Below, one piece after another: positions 37,142 to 47,671 of a stretch of 64,000 nucleotides of DNA. Made by a program: the position numbers and the translations under genes. The notes under the pieces are model-generated. The model was not told where the DNA came from and ran no database searches. It saw only the letters and a program-made list of their open reading frames with translations. Source of the DNA: Mangifera indica (Eukaryota > Streptophyta > Magnoliopsida > Sapindales > Anacardiaceae); contig NC_058143.1 in the NCBI RefSeq assembly GCF_011075055.1, forward strand, positions 12,787,057-12,851,056, written 5' to 3'. The stretch's first letter is position 1. Each line of letters opens with the position of its first letter.

Positions 37142-37916
37142 GGTCAAAGGACTTATTTCTATCCAAAGTTGACTCTTTTTCCAAATTCTCACCTATTATC
37201 TTTGAAAAAGTCAAATACTCATCTATAAGCTATTAGGTTTGTTAGTTTTAGTGGTAAAATCGTTATTTTACCAGTAATATTAAAAATATATTAAAATTTT
37301 ATCTTCTTTTTCCCCCCAAACCTTAAAAACTAACAATTTTCCCTCATGTCAAGTTTTAAAAAGTGACATTTTCCCTCCAGGGTTTAATTTTCATTCTTTG
37401 TCACCATCTCTAATAGTCTCTTTCTCTCCCGACACTTCCTCTCCCTCTGGAAGTCTTTCTTTCCCCATCTCTCCTCTAGTTGAGTGTGCAAGTTAAGAAG
37501 ACAAAGAGTTTTGTCAAGGAAGACAACACATCATCTTCATAGAAGAAGACGCTCATCTTTGTCTGGGAAGACGATGCTTCATCTTCCCAAATGAAGTTTT
37601 TCGTCTTCCCAGTTTAGACAATCAATTTGAGGGAGAGATGGATAGAGAGAGAGAGCACTAGAGAGAGAATGAGATAGCGCTGGAGAATGAAAAATAAACC
37701 CTATGGAGGAAATATTACTTTTAAAAACTTAGCATAAAGGAGAAACTGTTAGTTTTTAAGGTTTAGGAGGGAAAAAGAGATAAAATACTAAAACTAACAA
37801 ATTTTATTAACTTTAATAGCACATGAAAAAGTATTTGAGATTTTAAAGATAATGAGTGGAAACTTTGGAAAAAGGGTAAACTTTGAGTGAGAATAAGTCT
37901 TTGGCCTTTTTGATAT
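37142..37916. mobile_element. Mutator-like hairpin MITE (unit B)
   Basis: Uninterrupted orthologue of 10298-12507. It begins GGTCAAAGGACTTATTTCTA and ends AGTCTTTGGCC. The flanks are ATTTTAATA and TTTTTGATA. Confidence 0.75.
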
Positions 37917-38754
37917 ATCATTTTTATGAACCGTTACTCATATCTTATCCTTACATTATTTTAAAAAATAATGTTATATGCACAAATAATATATACAATT
38001 TTATGCATAAACAATATTATATTATCATTTGATTAGATAGTTTTAAATTAAAGATAAAACAATATTCAATCATATAGTAATATGTTATTATTTATATACA
38101 AAATTATGCACATTGATTGTACATATAACTTTATTGATTTTGATACTATAAAACTAGAAACTTTAAATATTTAACATTATTATAGTGTTATTCAACAAAT
38201 GTAAATATAAAGCTACTGTCAAGCTTGCCAAATTGTATCTGAGACACCTCCAAGCCTATAAGTAGTTTGAGTTTTGTAGGATATTTTTTAAGAATAAGAA
38301 TTCTAGTAGAGTTTCTCTAAAAAATAATAATCATAATAGAGTTTCCCTTAAGGGGTGTTTGATTCAAGGTAATCTATTGATTACTCCAATAATCTATATT
38401 ATATTATCTTGTACTGTTAAGGATGATACAGTAGATAATATATAAGTTAATATAATTATTAACTCTACTTTAAGTATTAAAATATAACTAAGATCATCTT
38501 AATATTATTATATGTTTATTCTTATTACTTTTTAGGACAAAAATATTTTAATTTTCAGTTAAAAAATGAGTAAGATGAAAAATATTTTTTTTTTAAATAT
38601 TGGTAACAAGATAACATCCTGAAAAAATAATTTCATTAATTAATTTCATAATTTGACCACATGAAAATCATAATATATTATTAAAATATAAAATATTTTA
38701 GAAAATAGACAAAACAAATATCTAACAATATCATAGTTAAACCAATCACAATAT

Positions 38755-39522
38755 TGATGGGTGTTGAATCCACCAAAAATAAAATTTTCTACTCTCTCAA
38801 TGAAAACTTGTAGATAGGGCAAGTAGAGTCGTATCCACAGAGATTGGGTTATTTATCTGAAATCTAACAAACTAAAGTAAGCGGGATTTTGTTGTTTCGA
38901 ATCCTACCAATAAACAAAAATCAATTAATTCAAAATTAAATAATCAAAGCAATCAAAAAACTAAATTGAAACAATAATAAGACGAGTTCTAGCCAAGTAA
39001 TTCAAGTATGGTTCAATTCAATTGATCATCGATAAAAAGATTAATTTTTTCTTTTAAATAAACCGGTTATGAAACATCGAGAAGCTCGTTGTTCTGCTTT
39101 TCCTTAGGTGTTGGTAATTAAGAAACGTTCTTTAATTACTTCTCTTGTTTTTCAATCAGTTCTAGATACGATCTTAGAATTTAAATTGAAAACAGAATTA
39201 AAAATTAGAAAAGCCACTTATTCTAATCAACAAAATATAGACGTTGTTTTTGTTTAAATTAGATTAACCTATTCAACTGTGAATTTCTCAGTAAATAACG
39301 CGATTCTCTCCTTTCCACAATCAGTCATCTCCTATGTATTTTGCCGTCATTCTGTCTTAATACGTGACAACTCTAAATTCCTTTTATTTTGTATCTTTTC
39401 TCAGAATAATGCAATTAATGCCCAATTTCCTAAAACAAGCAATTAATCAAATAATTAACGAATTAAATATCACAAATCAAGAAAATTAAATGCCGAAAAA
39501 TATGAAATTTCACACACTAACA
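38755..39522 (-). mobile_element. Solo LTR of the Athila family, internally deleted (unit B)
   Basis: Reverse orientation relative to the full element. It begins (plus strand) TGATGGGTGTTGAATCC and ends CACACACTAACA, with a perfect 5-bp duplication AATAT on both sides (38750-38754 and 39523-39527). Against the 1292-bp LTR about 525 bp are missing, from a point equivalent to about 15215 to about 15743, which removes the TATA region. It differs from the unit A LTR at several percent of sites. It is the product of recombination between the two LTRs of an older insertion, followed or preceded by a deletion. Confidence 0.9.
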
Positions 39523-40271
39523 AATATTAATTTATATCCAATAATCTTTCAAGCATATTTAAGTAAAATAATATATTAATATTTTATTAATGTTATCAAC
39601 AAAACACAAAAAATATATATACATAACAATTTTTTCCAAATATAATAACAATGTATATACAGTAAGATTTTAGATACTCTATTTTTATAAAAATCTTTTA
39701 TTTTGGGTAGTCATAGATTATCCGAACCAAACATTCTCTTAAAGATAAAAGTCTTAGTATATAAGAATGTTATTCTCTTATCTAAGTCCTTAACAAATAC
39801 ATTCATTGTAACAAAAAAAAGATGAAAACGATATTGAAATAATAGTGACTTTGATAGACATAATATTGTTTTGGTTAAACCAAAATATATCCACACGTTT
39901 TTTCTCTTTATTATTAATATTGATTTGAATGCAATTGTTTGTTTTATTAATACCACACTCTCTAGTTTGGTTAAATAAATGGAAATATTTTAACAATAAT
40001 GGAAGGGTATTCAATGGTTTCTTCAAAATAAAAAATGTATGCAAAAGAAAGACTCAATATTTGAGGCTTGAACTCCCAACCAATGCCCTTTGGGTCAGTC
40101 AAGCAATGCCATGTGCATTTGCTACCAAGTTTAACCAGCATAGCGTCAATTCAATTCTAACTATGTTACCATTATTGTCCTTTCAATCTAAACCTTACAT
40201 ATGTATCAATCATAGTGGTTCTCTCTAGATTCTGTCTCGTGATTTTTTCAAACCTAGCCTAACTCTCTTTC

Positions 40272-40281
40272 TATATAAATA
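40272..40281 (+). promoter_or_regulatory. TATA box of the unit B small-protein gene
   Basis: TATATAAATA lies 133 bp before the ATG at 40414, in a stretch well conserved with unit A (26083-26092). Confidence 0.65.
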
Positions 40282-40413
40282 CAGTAACCCTTCATGCATT
40301 CAAAACAACAAGAGCTAAGCTAAGCAAATTACACTTTCTTACTTAGTTCTCAAGGTATTATTGTGTGAAAGAGTAGTGAATAGAGAAGTAAATTCAGCAT
40401 TCATATTGTGATA

Positions 40414-40674
40414 ATGGGTGGCAACAAGCAAAAGAAAGGCTTCTCCGTTTTCAGCATGTTCAAATCAATGAGGTCTAGAAGATCTTACTCATGGGAGGAT
40501 AACGCAGAAAGTGGGGGAAGGGTGTGGGCTAGCGATGAAGACAAAGGTTCTTGGGTTGCTGAGCCTGGTATTGACAGGAAAGCTCAAGATTTCATTGCCA
40601 AAGTCCACGCGAATCGCTTCTCGGAATCTGAACATGCTGTTTATCAATCTGGAGCTGCAATTGGGAAAGCTTGA
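40414..40674 (+). CDS. Small plant-specific protein, full-length copy (unit B)
   Basis: This is an intronless frame of 86 residues starting at the ATG at 40414. It has a basic N-terminus (KQKKGF...MFKSMRSRRS), a WEDN word, then VWASDEDKGSWVAEPGIDRKAQ (start near residue 37), IAKVHANRFSESE and a short tail ending in AIGKA. Compared with unit A it lacks three residues after RRS, keeps the C-terminal tail, and has Ala instead of Pro in the otherwise conserved Trp-Pro-Ser-Asp word. The function of this family is unknown to me. The basic start hints at membrane or nucleic-acid contact but proves nothing. No signal peptide or membrane segment is visible. A TATA box lies 133 bp upstream and degenerate repeats lie downstream. 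Confidence 0.75.
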   Translation: MGGNKQKKGFSVFSMFKSMRSRRSYSWEDNAESGGRVWASDEDKGSWVAEPGIDRKAQDFIAKVHANRFSESEHAVYQSGAAIGKA

Positions 40675-42580
40675 ACATCATATCAGATATAGCTACTTTC
40701 ATTTACTTGTCAAGTGTTATATCAGTTTATTAATTTCTTGTATGTCTTTGTTATTTCTTCACATCTCTCTTAACCTTTCTCTGTAGAAAATGGTGTGCTT
40801 AATGTATTTGAAATTGCGAGCAATTGATGCATACATACCAATAAAGTCGGGTGAATTTGAGCCCTTGTTATTGCAAGTGTCATATCTTTCAGATTTCATC
40901 ATTTCTTCACTTCGAAGTCACTATAAATTTCAAAGAGTAATCCATGATTTGTAAGCTGCAATGGTAAAGTCGAATGAATTTGAGCCACTGTTATTGAAAT
41001 TAAGCATTTTCTTATTTCTTTGCCTCTTCACTTCAAAGTTACTGTAATTTTCGAAGAATGATCCATGGTTTGGCCTGCAGCGTATTTCCAAGTATATAAG
41101 CAGCAATGGTAAAGTTGAATAAATTTGAGCCCTTGTAACTTCAAGCATATGTTTTCAACTGCATCGTTTCTTCGCTTTGAAGTTCGTTTTCAAAGAATCC
41201 TCCATGGCTAAACTGCTTCTGGTTCAGGAATCTTACAATATTTATAATTTCCAACAAGAAAGATTGTTCTTTCTTCCTCACATGCGTTATTGTACCTAGT
41301 GGGTATTTTGATAATTTAACCCTTTTAAGCTTTTCTGTCTTTAACTTTTTTATTCTTCCTTTTAGATGCTTTATTAACCAATTCATAAACTTATACTATA
41401 ATTAATCACAAGTATAAGAAGGTTTAGTTTGATTAATTGGATTAATTTCTACTTCAAATGATAAAAATCCGGTGTCCCTCTTGAAGATTCGAAAAGCCAA
41501 TTGATTGAAATGAAATGTTTTGTTAAAAGAACAGACATGAAATGATGTTATGCATTAAAGTTTTCCTAGGAAGATGCTCCAAGGAGGTAATGACCCTGTT
41601 GAAAATGGATGGTAAGGGTTGTTTCAAAACCTCCAGAATATGAAGTATCCTTGATGTACAAGTCACATAACTGAGATGTGAATTTGGCATCCATATGCAA
41701 TTCATGTACAATTCATGTTACATCAAAATTATATATGCAATTTATGTTACATCAGAGTTATATGTTATGGACCTCCATTAATTGACAACGTAGCATGGAA
41801 ACGGAAATATGAAAATTCAAAAACAGAAAACTCTGAAACGTGATACTATGTATACAGTTTAAGTGCACAATTTGTATACATACATGATGTGTCATAATAT
41901 GATTGAATATTATTTTATTTTTAATTCAAAATTATTCAATCACATAATGACATATCATCTGTGTGTTAAAAGTGTGTACATATAGTTTTATTGTTTCTCA
42001 AAAATATAAAAAACGGAAACATGAAAAAATATATAAATATGAAAAATATAAGGGTATTTTTATAAATACCAAATCTTATAAAAGAATACAGCATATATTT
42101 CTTTTTTTAAAAAATAGTTAGTACGAAATCAGAGTTAAGGTTCGAAATTGCAAAGGAAAATGAAATATGAGATCAATTTTTAATTGATCAAAAAATGAGG
42201 AAAAGAAATGCATTTCTTTTTCTGAAATGCATTACAATTTTTTTATATTTCCGAAACACCACGAAATGTTTTGTATTAGTTTCAGGGTATTTCGAAAATG
42301 AAAACATTCTAGAAATGCAGATGTGTTTGTGTGTTTCCTAGTCGATTGGTCATCCATGCACAAATCTTACCTTAATTGTCACTATTCTCTCCATCATTTT
42401 ATAATCATTTGGATAACTCTCTAATATTGGCTTGGCAAAGTAAAGACTGCTGAAAGTACTGATTTTCAGACACTCCATATGAGAAGTTTTAGTCTGTTTT
42501 TGGGATTCCAGATTCGAATATTTTGTGTTTCTTACTATGAATGGTTGAAGCTCTTTTAAACATCTATTCAAAGAAATATT

Positions 42581-42645
42581 TTAATCCAGCTATACATAAA
42601 GCTGAACAACTTCAACAATGACCTGACATCAATTTCACTTTTGTA
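42581..42645. other. 65-bp micro-inversion in unit C
   Basis: Unit C follows A and B up to AAGAAATATT. The next 65 bp are then the reverse complement of the matching stretch in B (28044-28108), apart from a few substitutions. After it C carries unrelated sequence to about 42765 before homology resumes. Confidence 0.85.
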
Positions 42646-43722
42646 TTGTTTCTGTGCATATATATGCAAAACGTCCTATCATGAACTCCATCTTTAAGCT
42701 CAAAAGTTCTTAATTATCTGCTGATAAACTGTCTTACTAATAGAAATATTATCAGAATCTCACAATTGGATGTGCACTGGAAAAAATATCTCACTAGCCA
42801 AATCAATGGCTGTTAATTAAACAAATTATAATAATTAAAACTCTTCATTAGTACACACTTCAAAAGTACTGGCTAGCAACTCTTTGCATCCATCATCCAC
42901 GGAGTAGTTTCAACTTTCAACACACTTTTTCAAACTAGAGGCACAATGATTTTACAAGAATTAGGTTAAATTTTCGAAGGATTGCACGTGCAGGAATAAA
43001 TGAGAATGTGTGACACTCCTAAAAAATTCTCACATCGACAAAATATATGAGAGATGCTAAGTTTATATGTGCATTCCATATTGTTTGTGTTACTAAGATA
43101 AAACTAGTTAAATAGTCTATAAACTCGATACATTTTGAATTGTAAAGTCTAAATACAAAACCAAGATGTACTATGTGTCCAAAATAGATAATATCTTGAT
43201 AAACTATTTGGACAAGGATGTTACAATAAGAATGTATAAAAGTGAACTTGGAAAGATGAAGAATTTTCCAACTTCAAGATTGATGCAAAGTTGATTGATT
43301 CTGTAGGAAGAAATTTCTGGTTCAATTTACTTGTAATATGAAAGCTCCACCAGTCTAAGATGAACTTTAAGTTACAGGCATTTAGAATCTTGTTGAATGT
43401 ACAGTCAAAACTTTGAAATGCGAATTGCCGTCCACCAAATGAGGCTTGGAGACTTCTGACCAATATTCTACCACATTGGACTACCTTTTCTTGATTTGAA
43501 TCTGCTATATCCCCAGCATTGATAGCTTCACAGTTTCTACTCACACACCGCAGAAAATTAAGTACATTTAGAACAAAGTATTCCTCAATTGGCAGAACAA
43601 GAGAACAGATTGATTCAGTATGGCAGCAATGATTGGTATTCTATGCTGCAGATACATGCATTCATATTAGCAGACGTATCCTTGAGATTTCCAAGATAAT
43701 AACATATTAATTAGCAAATCAA

Positions 43723-43914
43723 ATGGTGAAAACTACACATGGTTATTCATTTATTATTGATTTCTTAACTCTGTCAGTTTTGCTGGATGAACTTCTGCAA
43801 TTTGGTGCTTCTTCTGCAGCCAGTTGGATCTTTCAGTTTATACTAAACATTGCTGTATTCTGTTCTTTAATATTTATTGCATTTTGTACACATGTTTCTT
43901 ATGGCCAAACTTAG
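43723..43914 (+). other. Candidate small membrane-protein ORF in unit C
   Basis: This 63-codon ATG frame contains one strongly hydrophobic stretch (about residues 36-57, rich in F, I, L and V) that could span a membrane. Related sequence is present in A (about 1464-1735) and B (about 29463-29735). There small indels break the frame near codon 18, although the hydrophobic part stays open in another frame up to a stop near 1696 in A. In A the sequence before it looks like a splice acceptor, so this could be a last exon. No family is recognised, and it could be chance. Confidence 0.2.
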
Positions 43915-44333
43915 TAATACACAGGGCAATACCTGTCACATTTATTGCGTAACATGTATGCAATCTACCAATTTGATGATAGATATAACATGTAACAGAG
44001 TGTTTCCTAACAAAACTTCAATAAAATTTGATTCTATTGTTGAACATTCAATGCGGCGAAACTGACCAGTCCGCTTCCGTTGTACAACCTTGAGATTAAG
44101 TTCTGTCTTTGGATCGTTGTGGACAAAAATTTTAATATGATATAGATTTGATCTTAATCAGAAATGCTGCAAATTTGCATCTGTATAACAAATTAACATT
44201 ATTAGGAATAAGAAAGAAGTAGCTAAGCTTCCAGTGGACAAAAACCAATAATGATAACAATAAGATCTAAGAACAAGCAACAAATTAAATCCCTCAAGAT
44301 AAACACAAATCAATGAATCAAACACAATTTTTG

Positions 44334-45035
44334 TCAAGGGAAATATGCATTGGACCAAAGAGAATTGTGGTTGGTATCCCCAAATGGCAATATCATATCC
44401 TCTCCACCAAATGCTACATTCTCTGGCGGGCTCATCAAGTCCATAAAGCACTGCTGCTTCCGCGTTGCATCGACTTTCATCTCAAAACCACCCCCGTCTG
44501 CCTGCTGAGAGCTCTCTCCAGTGCTCAAAAGCTCAGGTGCCGCAGCCTGAGAATGTGCTACCATCTTGTTCAAAGTGTCCACCCTCTTGTGAATGTCCCT
44601 CAAGTGTTGGTCAATCAAGTATCCAATATCATTCAAGTCCAGAATGTTCAAACCATGGAGGCTCCTCCCAGTGAGGCCTTGGAACATAACCTGAGTCATC
44701 TCCCTTTCACGGTTATCTTTCCGCTGCTTCTCCAGCTGTTCATTCCCTTTTGCAATCCTTTGCCTGAGAAAACTATGCTGATTCATCATCTTCTTGCTCT
44801 GCTCCATCTCAGGCATCTTCTTGAACTGTGATAAAACTCTTTGGACTCCCAAAGGGGAAGGCCAAATCTCAGGTTGGGAATCATAGGGACTAAGAATGAT
44901 AGCACAAGCATCAATCCCACAAAGAGTACTAAGCTCACTCACCTTCTTCATTAGACCCTTCTTTCTCTTTTTGAAGGTAGCCTTTCTTGCGGAATCATTG
45001 GTGATAAATGCAAGTTTCACCTTCTTTCTAGTCAT
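44334..45035 (-). CDS. AGL80-like type I (M-gamma) MADS-box transcription factor
   Basis: This is an intact 233-residue frame, read from the ATG at 45035. An in-frame extension to 45101 is ignored because the conserved MTRKKVKLAF start defines residue 1. Residues 1-60 are a MADS DNA-binding and dimerisation domain with the basic KKRKKGLMKK run at 22-31. The middle carries PLGVQRVLSQF and a charged helix (about 75-115), followed by LNDIGYLIDQHLRDIHKRV (about 134-152), typical of the AGL80/PHERES-type M-gamma group. The C-terminus has ILPFGD (215-220). There is no K-box and no intron, as usual for type I. Known relatives act in the nucleus of female gametophyte and endosperm cells, often paired with M-alpha proteins; whether this copy does so is inference. 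A TATA-like CTATATATAG lies at 45120-45129, 85 bp before the start. It is the only open copy of three. Confidence 0.85.
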   Translation of the reverse strand: MTRKKVKLAFITNDSARKATFKKRKKGLMKKVSELSTLCGIDACAIILSPYDSQPEIWPSPLGVQRVLSQFKKMPEMEQSKKMMNQHSFLRQRIAKGNEQLEKQRKDNREREMTQVMFQGLTGRSLHGLNILDLNDIGYLIDQHLRDIHKRVDTLNKMVAHSQAAAPELLSTGESSQQADGGGFEMKVDATRKQQCFMDLMSPPENVAFGGEDMILPFGDTNHNSLWSNAYFP

Positions 45036-45119
45036 CACCCAACACCAAACAAAGAAAACAACAAGAAATATTGAAGCCTTGCAATACTTTTTCTTGCACA
45101 TTACAAGATTTTATACATG

Positions 45120-45129
45120 CTATATATAG
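45120..45129 (-). promoter_or_regulatory. TATA-like element of the unit C MADS gene
   Basis: CTATATATAG is 85 bp upstream of the ATG and is conserved in the two pseudogene copies (2857-2865 in A, about 30869-30877 in B). Confidence 0.5.
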
Positions 45130-45779
45130 ATGTGAAAAGATACCGAAGTTTTTATTACAAGATTATGGTTTTTATGGGGACTCTTCTTGATGAACAATTT
45201 GAAGAAATTTAGAGGAATGCCCAAATCATGGTAATTAAATTACATGATATGATAAAATCTGAGAGTAGTGATGTCAAGGTGGCAATATAATTGAGAGGAT
45301 TGAATTTGGTGGGTTGGTGAAAGTTCATTCTTTAGTTTCTTTCATATCAGACATTATTATAGAATGATTCTGACTGTTTTTTGGAGACCATGGAAGTGTG
45401 TCATGTGTTGTGTCCATATACATATCCATATGATGTATTTTTGTTCCAAGAAATTTTGGTTCTATGTAGTCTCAATGTTTGCCCTTACGGCAAATGATGT
45501 CGTGTCTATTTTACGTTATTTTTGTACTATACAATATAAAAAACTGTCGACAAATTTCGAGAACGCTTATTAATACAGAAATTTTGAAGATCTAAATAAA
45601 ATTAATATAACATTGATAATCATATTATTGTATTTATTTTATAAGATATGGATGTGTTATTTCCAAATAAGGAGAATATTTATGATATTGATTCGTTCTA
45701 ATTTTTCATTTTAAACAATAAATCAAGTAAAAGCTAAATTAAAAGATCTCGGTCTCTTTGTAGCTTCGTTGTGCGCCGG

Positions 45780-46122
45780 CCAACCATTACAATGGTGAGA
45801 GAGAGATAAGGAGGAAGAGAGAATAGCGAACGACTGGTGATGGCAAATCATCTTTGGAAGGAAAAGTGAAAAACCTTAAAGAGAAAATTGTCACTTTTCA
45901 AACTTTGGAAAAGAGAAAATTGTGAGATTGTTAAACCTGAAAAAGAAAATATGATAAAACTTTGATTTTTTAAATTTTTTTAATAAATAACGATTTTACC
46001 TCTGCCCCTAACTCAGATTTTTAACAGAAATTGACTCATAGGTAGATTTTTAGATTTTTAAAAATTAAAGGATAAGACTTTAAAATTTTACTATACCTTG
46101 GATGGGAACAAGTTTTTTCGCC
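45780..46122. mobile_element. Right half of a hairpin MITE (unit C)
   Basis: The right end (about 46095-46122, TATACCTTGGATGGGAACAAG) and the upstream ACGATTTTACC / TTTTTAACAGAAATTGAC words match the right arms of the hairpin family. No left arm is found and no target duplication is visible. Its position differs from the A and B copies. Confidence 0.5.
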
Positions 46123-46456
46123 TATTAAGTGAGACTGAAATTTTTTAGTATTACCTCATTCAGTGTCAGGAGTCATGTATTTAAGTAACATTAACGAAAA
46201 GTTATCGTAATATCATTACCAGGAAAATATTTGTAATATGACAGTTGAAATTAATAAAAAAGACAAAAAAGAAACTTACGCAGAAGATGAATATATAAAT
46301 GAAGTTCAGATTTCAGAAACACAAGTTTCATGAAACTTGAAATGAAAGCTGAAGCATTCCCGTGAAAACCAGGCTCAACAAGCACAAGAACCAGAAAAGT
46401 CTCTGAAAATAAGTTCAGTTAATTTTTAGATATGCATCAATAAACACAAAATTACG

Positions 46457-46484
46457 CCTAATACAAAATATATATATATATATA
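46457..46484. repeat. TA microsatellite
   Basis: A run of about ten TA dinucleotides in the otherwise AT-rich part of unit C between 45130 and 46850, where I recognise no gene. Confidence 0.7.
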
Positions 46485-46908
46485 TCTTTTATATTATTAT
46501 ACTAAACTAGCAATATGAATACTCTCCAATCCAAACGAAGTGTTGGTAGACATTAGCCCCATATGAAAATGAAGATTAAAGATCAAAATACAAGTTAAAC
46601 CAGACTCAACATTACATCCTCGACTCAATCTGAATTGATCTTCATCATGTTCAACTTATTTTTAAAAGGTTTATAAAAGAAATGATCTTTCCTATTGGAT
46701 TTTACATGGTAAATACTTGGAATGTGGTGTCTTTTGGACTGTGAGCTAGACTTTAGGGTAATAAGGTGTAACTTCTATGGTTAATGGTGAAACTATTAGC
46801 TTCTATGAAGCTTAAACTCTTTATTGCAAGTTGGAGTCTTATTAATCACATTTCACCCCCCCACCCCCACAATTTTGTTGTTCAACACGATTTTGCACTA
46901 ATAGGTTG

Positions 46909-46930
46909 CATGTGTGTGTGTGTGCGCGCA
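46909..46930. repeat. TG/CG dinucleotide run
   Basis: Alternating TG repeats merge into GCGCGCAC. The purine-pyrimidine alternation is of the kind that can adopt left-handed DNA. It sits where A and B have only a short TGTGTG. Confidence 0.65.
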
Positions 46931-47214
46931 CGCCCACGTCTAGTAATTCATAAATGCTCTATAGATAGACTTATAAAAGTGACCCCACTTCACATCTATA
47001 TAGGTGATTTCATCAAGTGTATACTACAATTAGATACACCATACATTAGGGATATGAAATTCATTAAGAGTTTTATACTCAATCTCCCATTCAATGTAGT
47101 CTAGCATTACCCACACCATATAGAGGGATAAACAATTAGCTATGCTAGCAGGATTAACAGATGACTTGTTATTATTCATATGCACTTTATTCAGGGGTAA
47201 TCTATAGCAAGATT

Positions 47215-47671
47215 TACGGCTGGATACGAATCAAACCAAGTCTAAACACTTTCTGACATGAGTTCAACTCAAATAGAAAATAACCCGACTAAAGTTCGGT
47301 TCAAATTTGTTGAGACAAAATTAAGGATAGTTCGAGTTAGATTTGAATAAAAAATTATTTAATTTGTTTCAATTTGAGTTCGGATTGAATTCATAGTTTA
47401 AATCTATGACTCAAATTCATTGTTCATTGATAAAACAACGTCATTTTACCTAAATAATAAGTGAAACCACCAATTCAAACTAAACAAAACCATGAATTTA
47501 AACTATGAATTTAAGTTGAATCGAATAATGAATTCGAATTGAATTAAGCCACGATTTTGAATCATTGATTTAAACTATAAATTCAAATCAAACTTGAGTC
47601 AAACTGAATCGAATACCTCTTAACTCGAGTTATTTAGCCAAATCATTCGGCTCAAACTGAATCCAACCCTA
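47215..47671. mobile_element. hAT-like MITE, AT-rich (unit C)
   Basis: Orthologue of 5888-6244. The ends TACGGCTGGATACGA and (inverse) TAGGGTTGGATTCAG are flanked by GCAAGATT (47207-47214) and GTAGGATT (47672-47679). The terminus resembles that of the GC-rich hAT MITE at 35492-35820. Confidence 0.65.

Larger units (their letters stand above)
28006..42543. repeat. Tandem segmental duplication, unit B
   Basis: The unit starts at the match to base 1 and ends where the same sequence recurs at 42544, giving a repeat length of 14538 bp. The order is the same as in A: MADS pseudogene, then hairpin MITEs, then an Athila LTR, then the small-protein gene. Relative to A and C it lacks about 490 bp near 33240, including an old hAT-like MITE. 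It also carries about 750 bp near 41257-42010 that A lacks. Stretches 32391-33515, 36168-37141, 37917-38754 and 41220-42543 are AT-rich and I see no gene in them. Confidence 0.9.
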
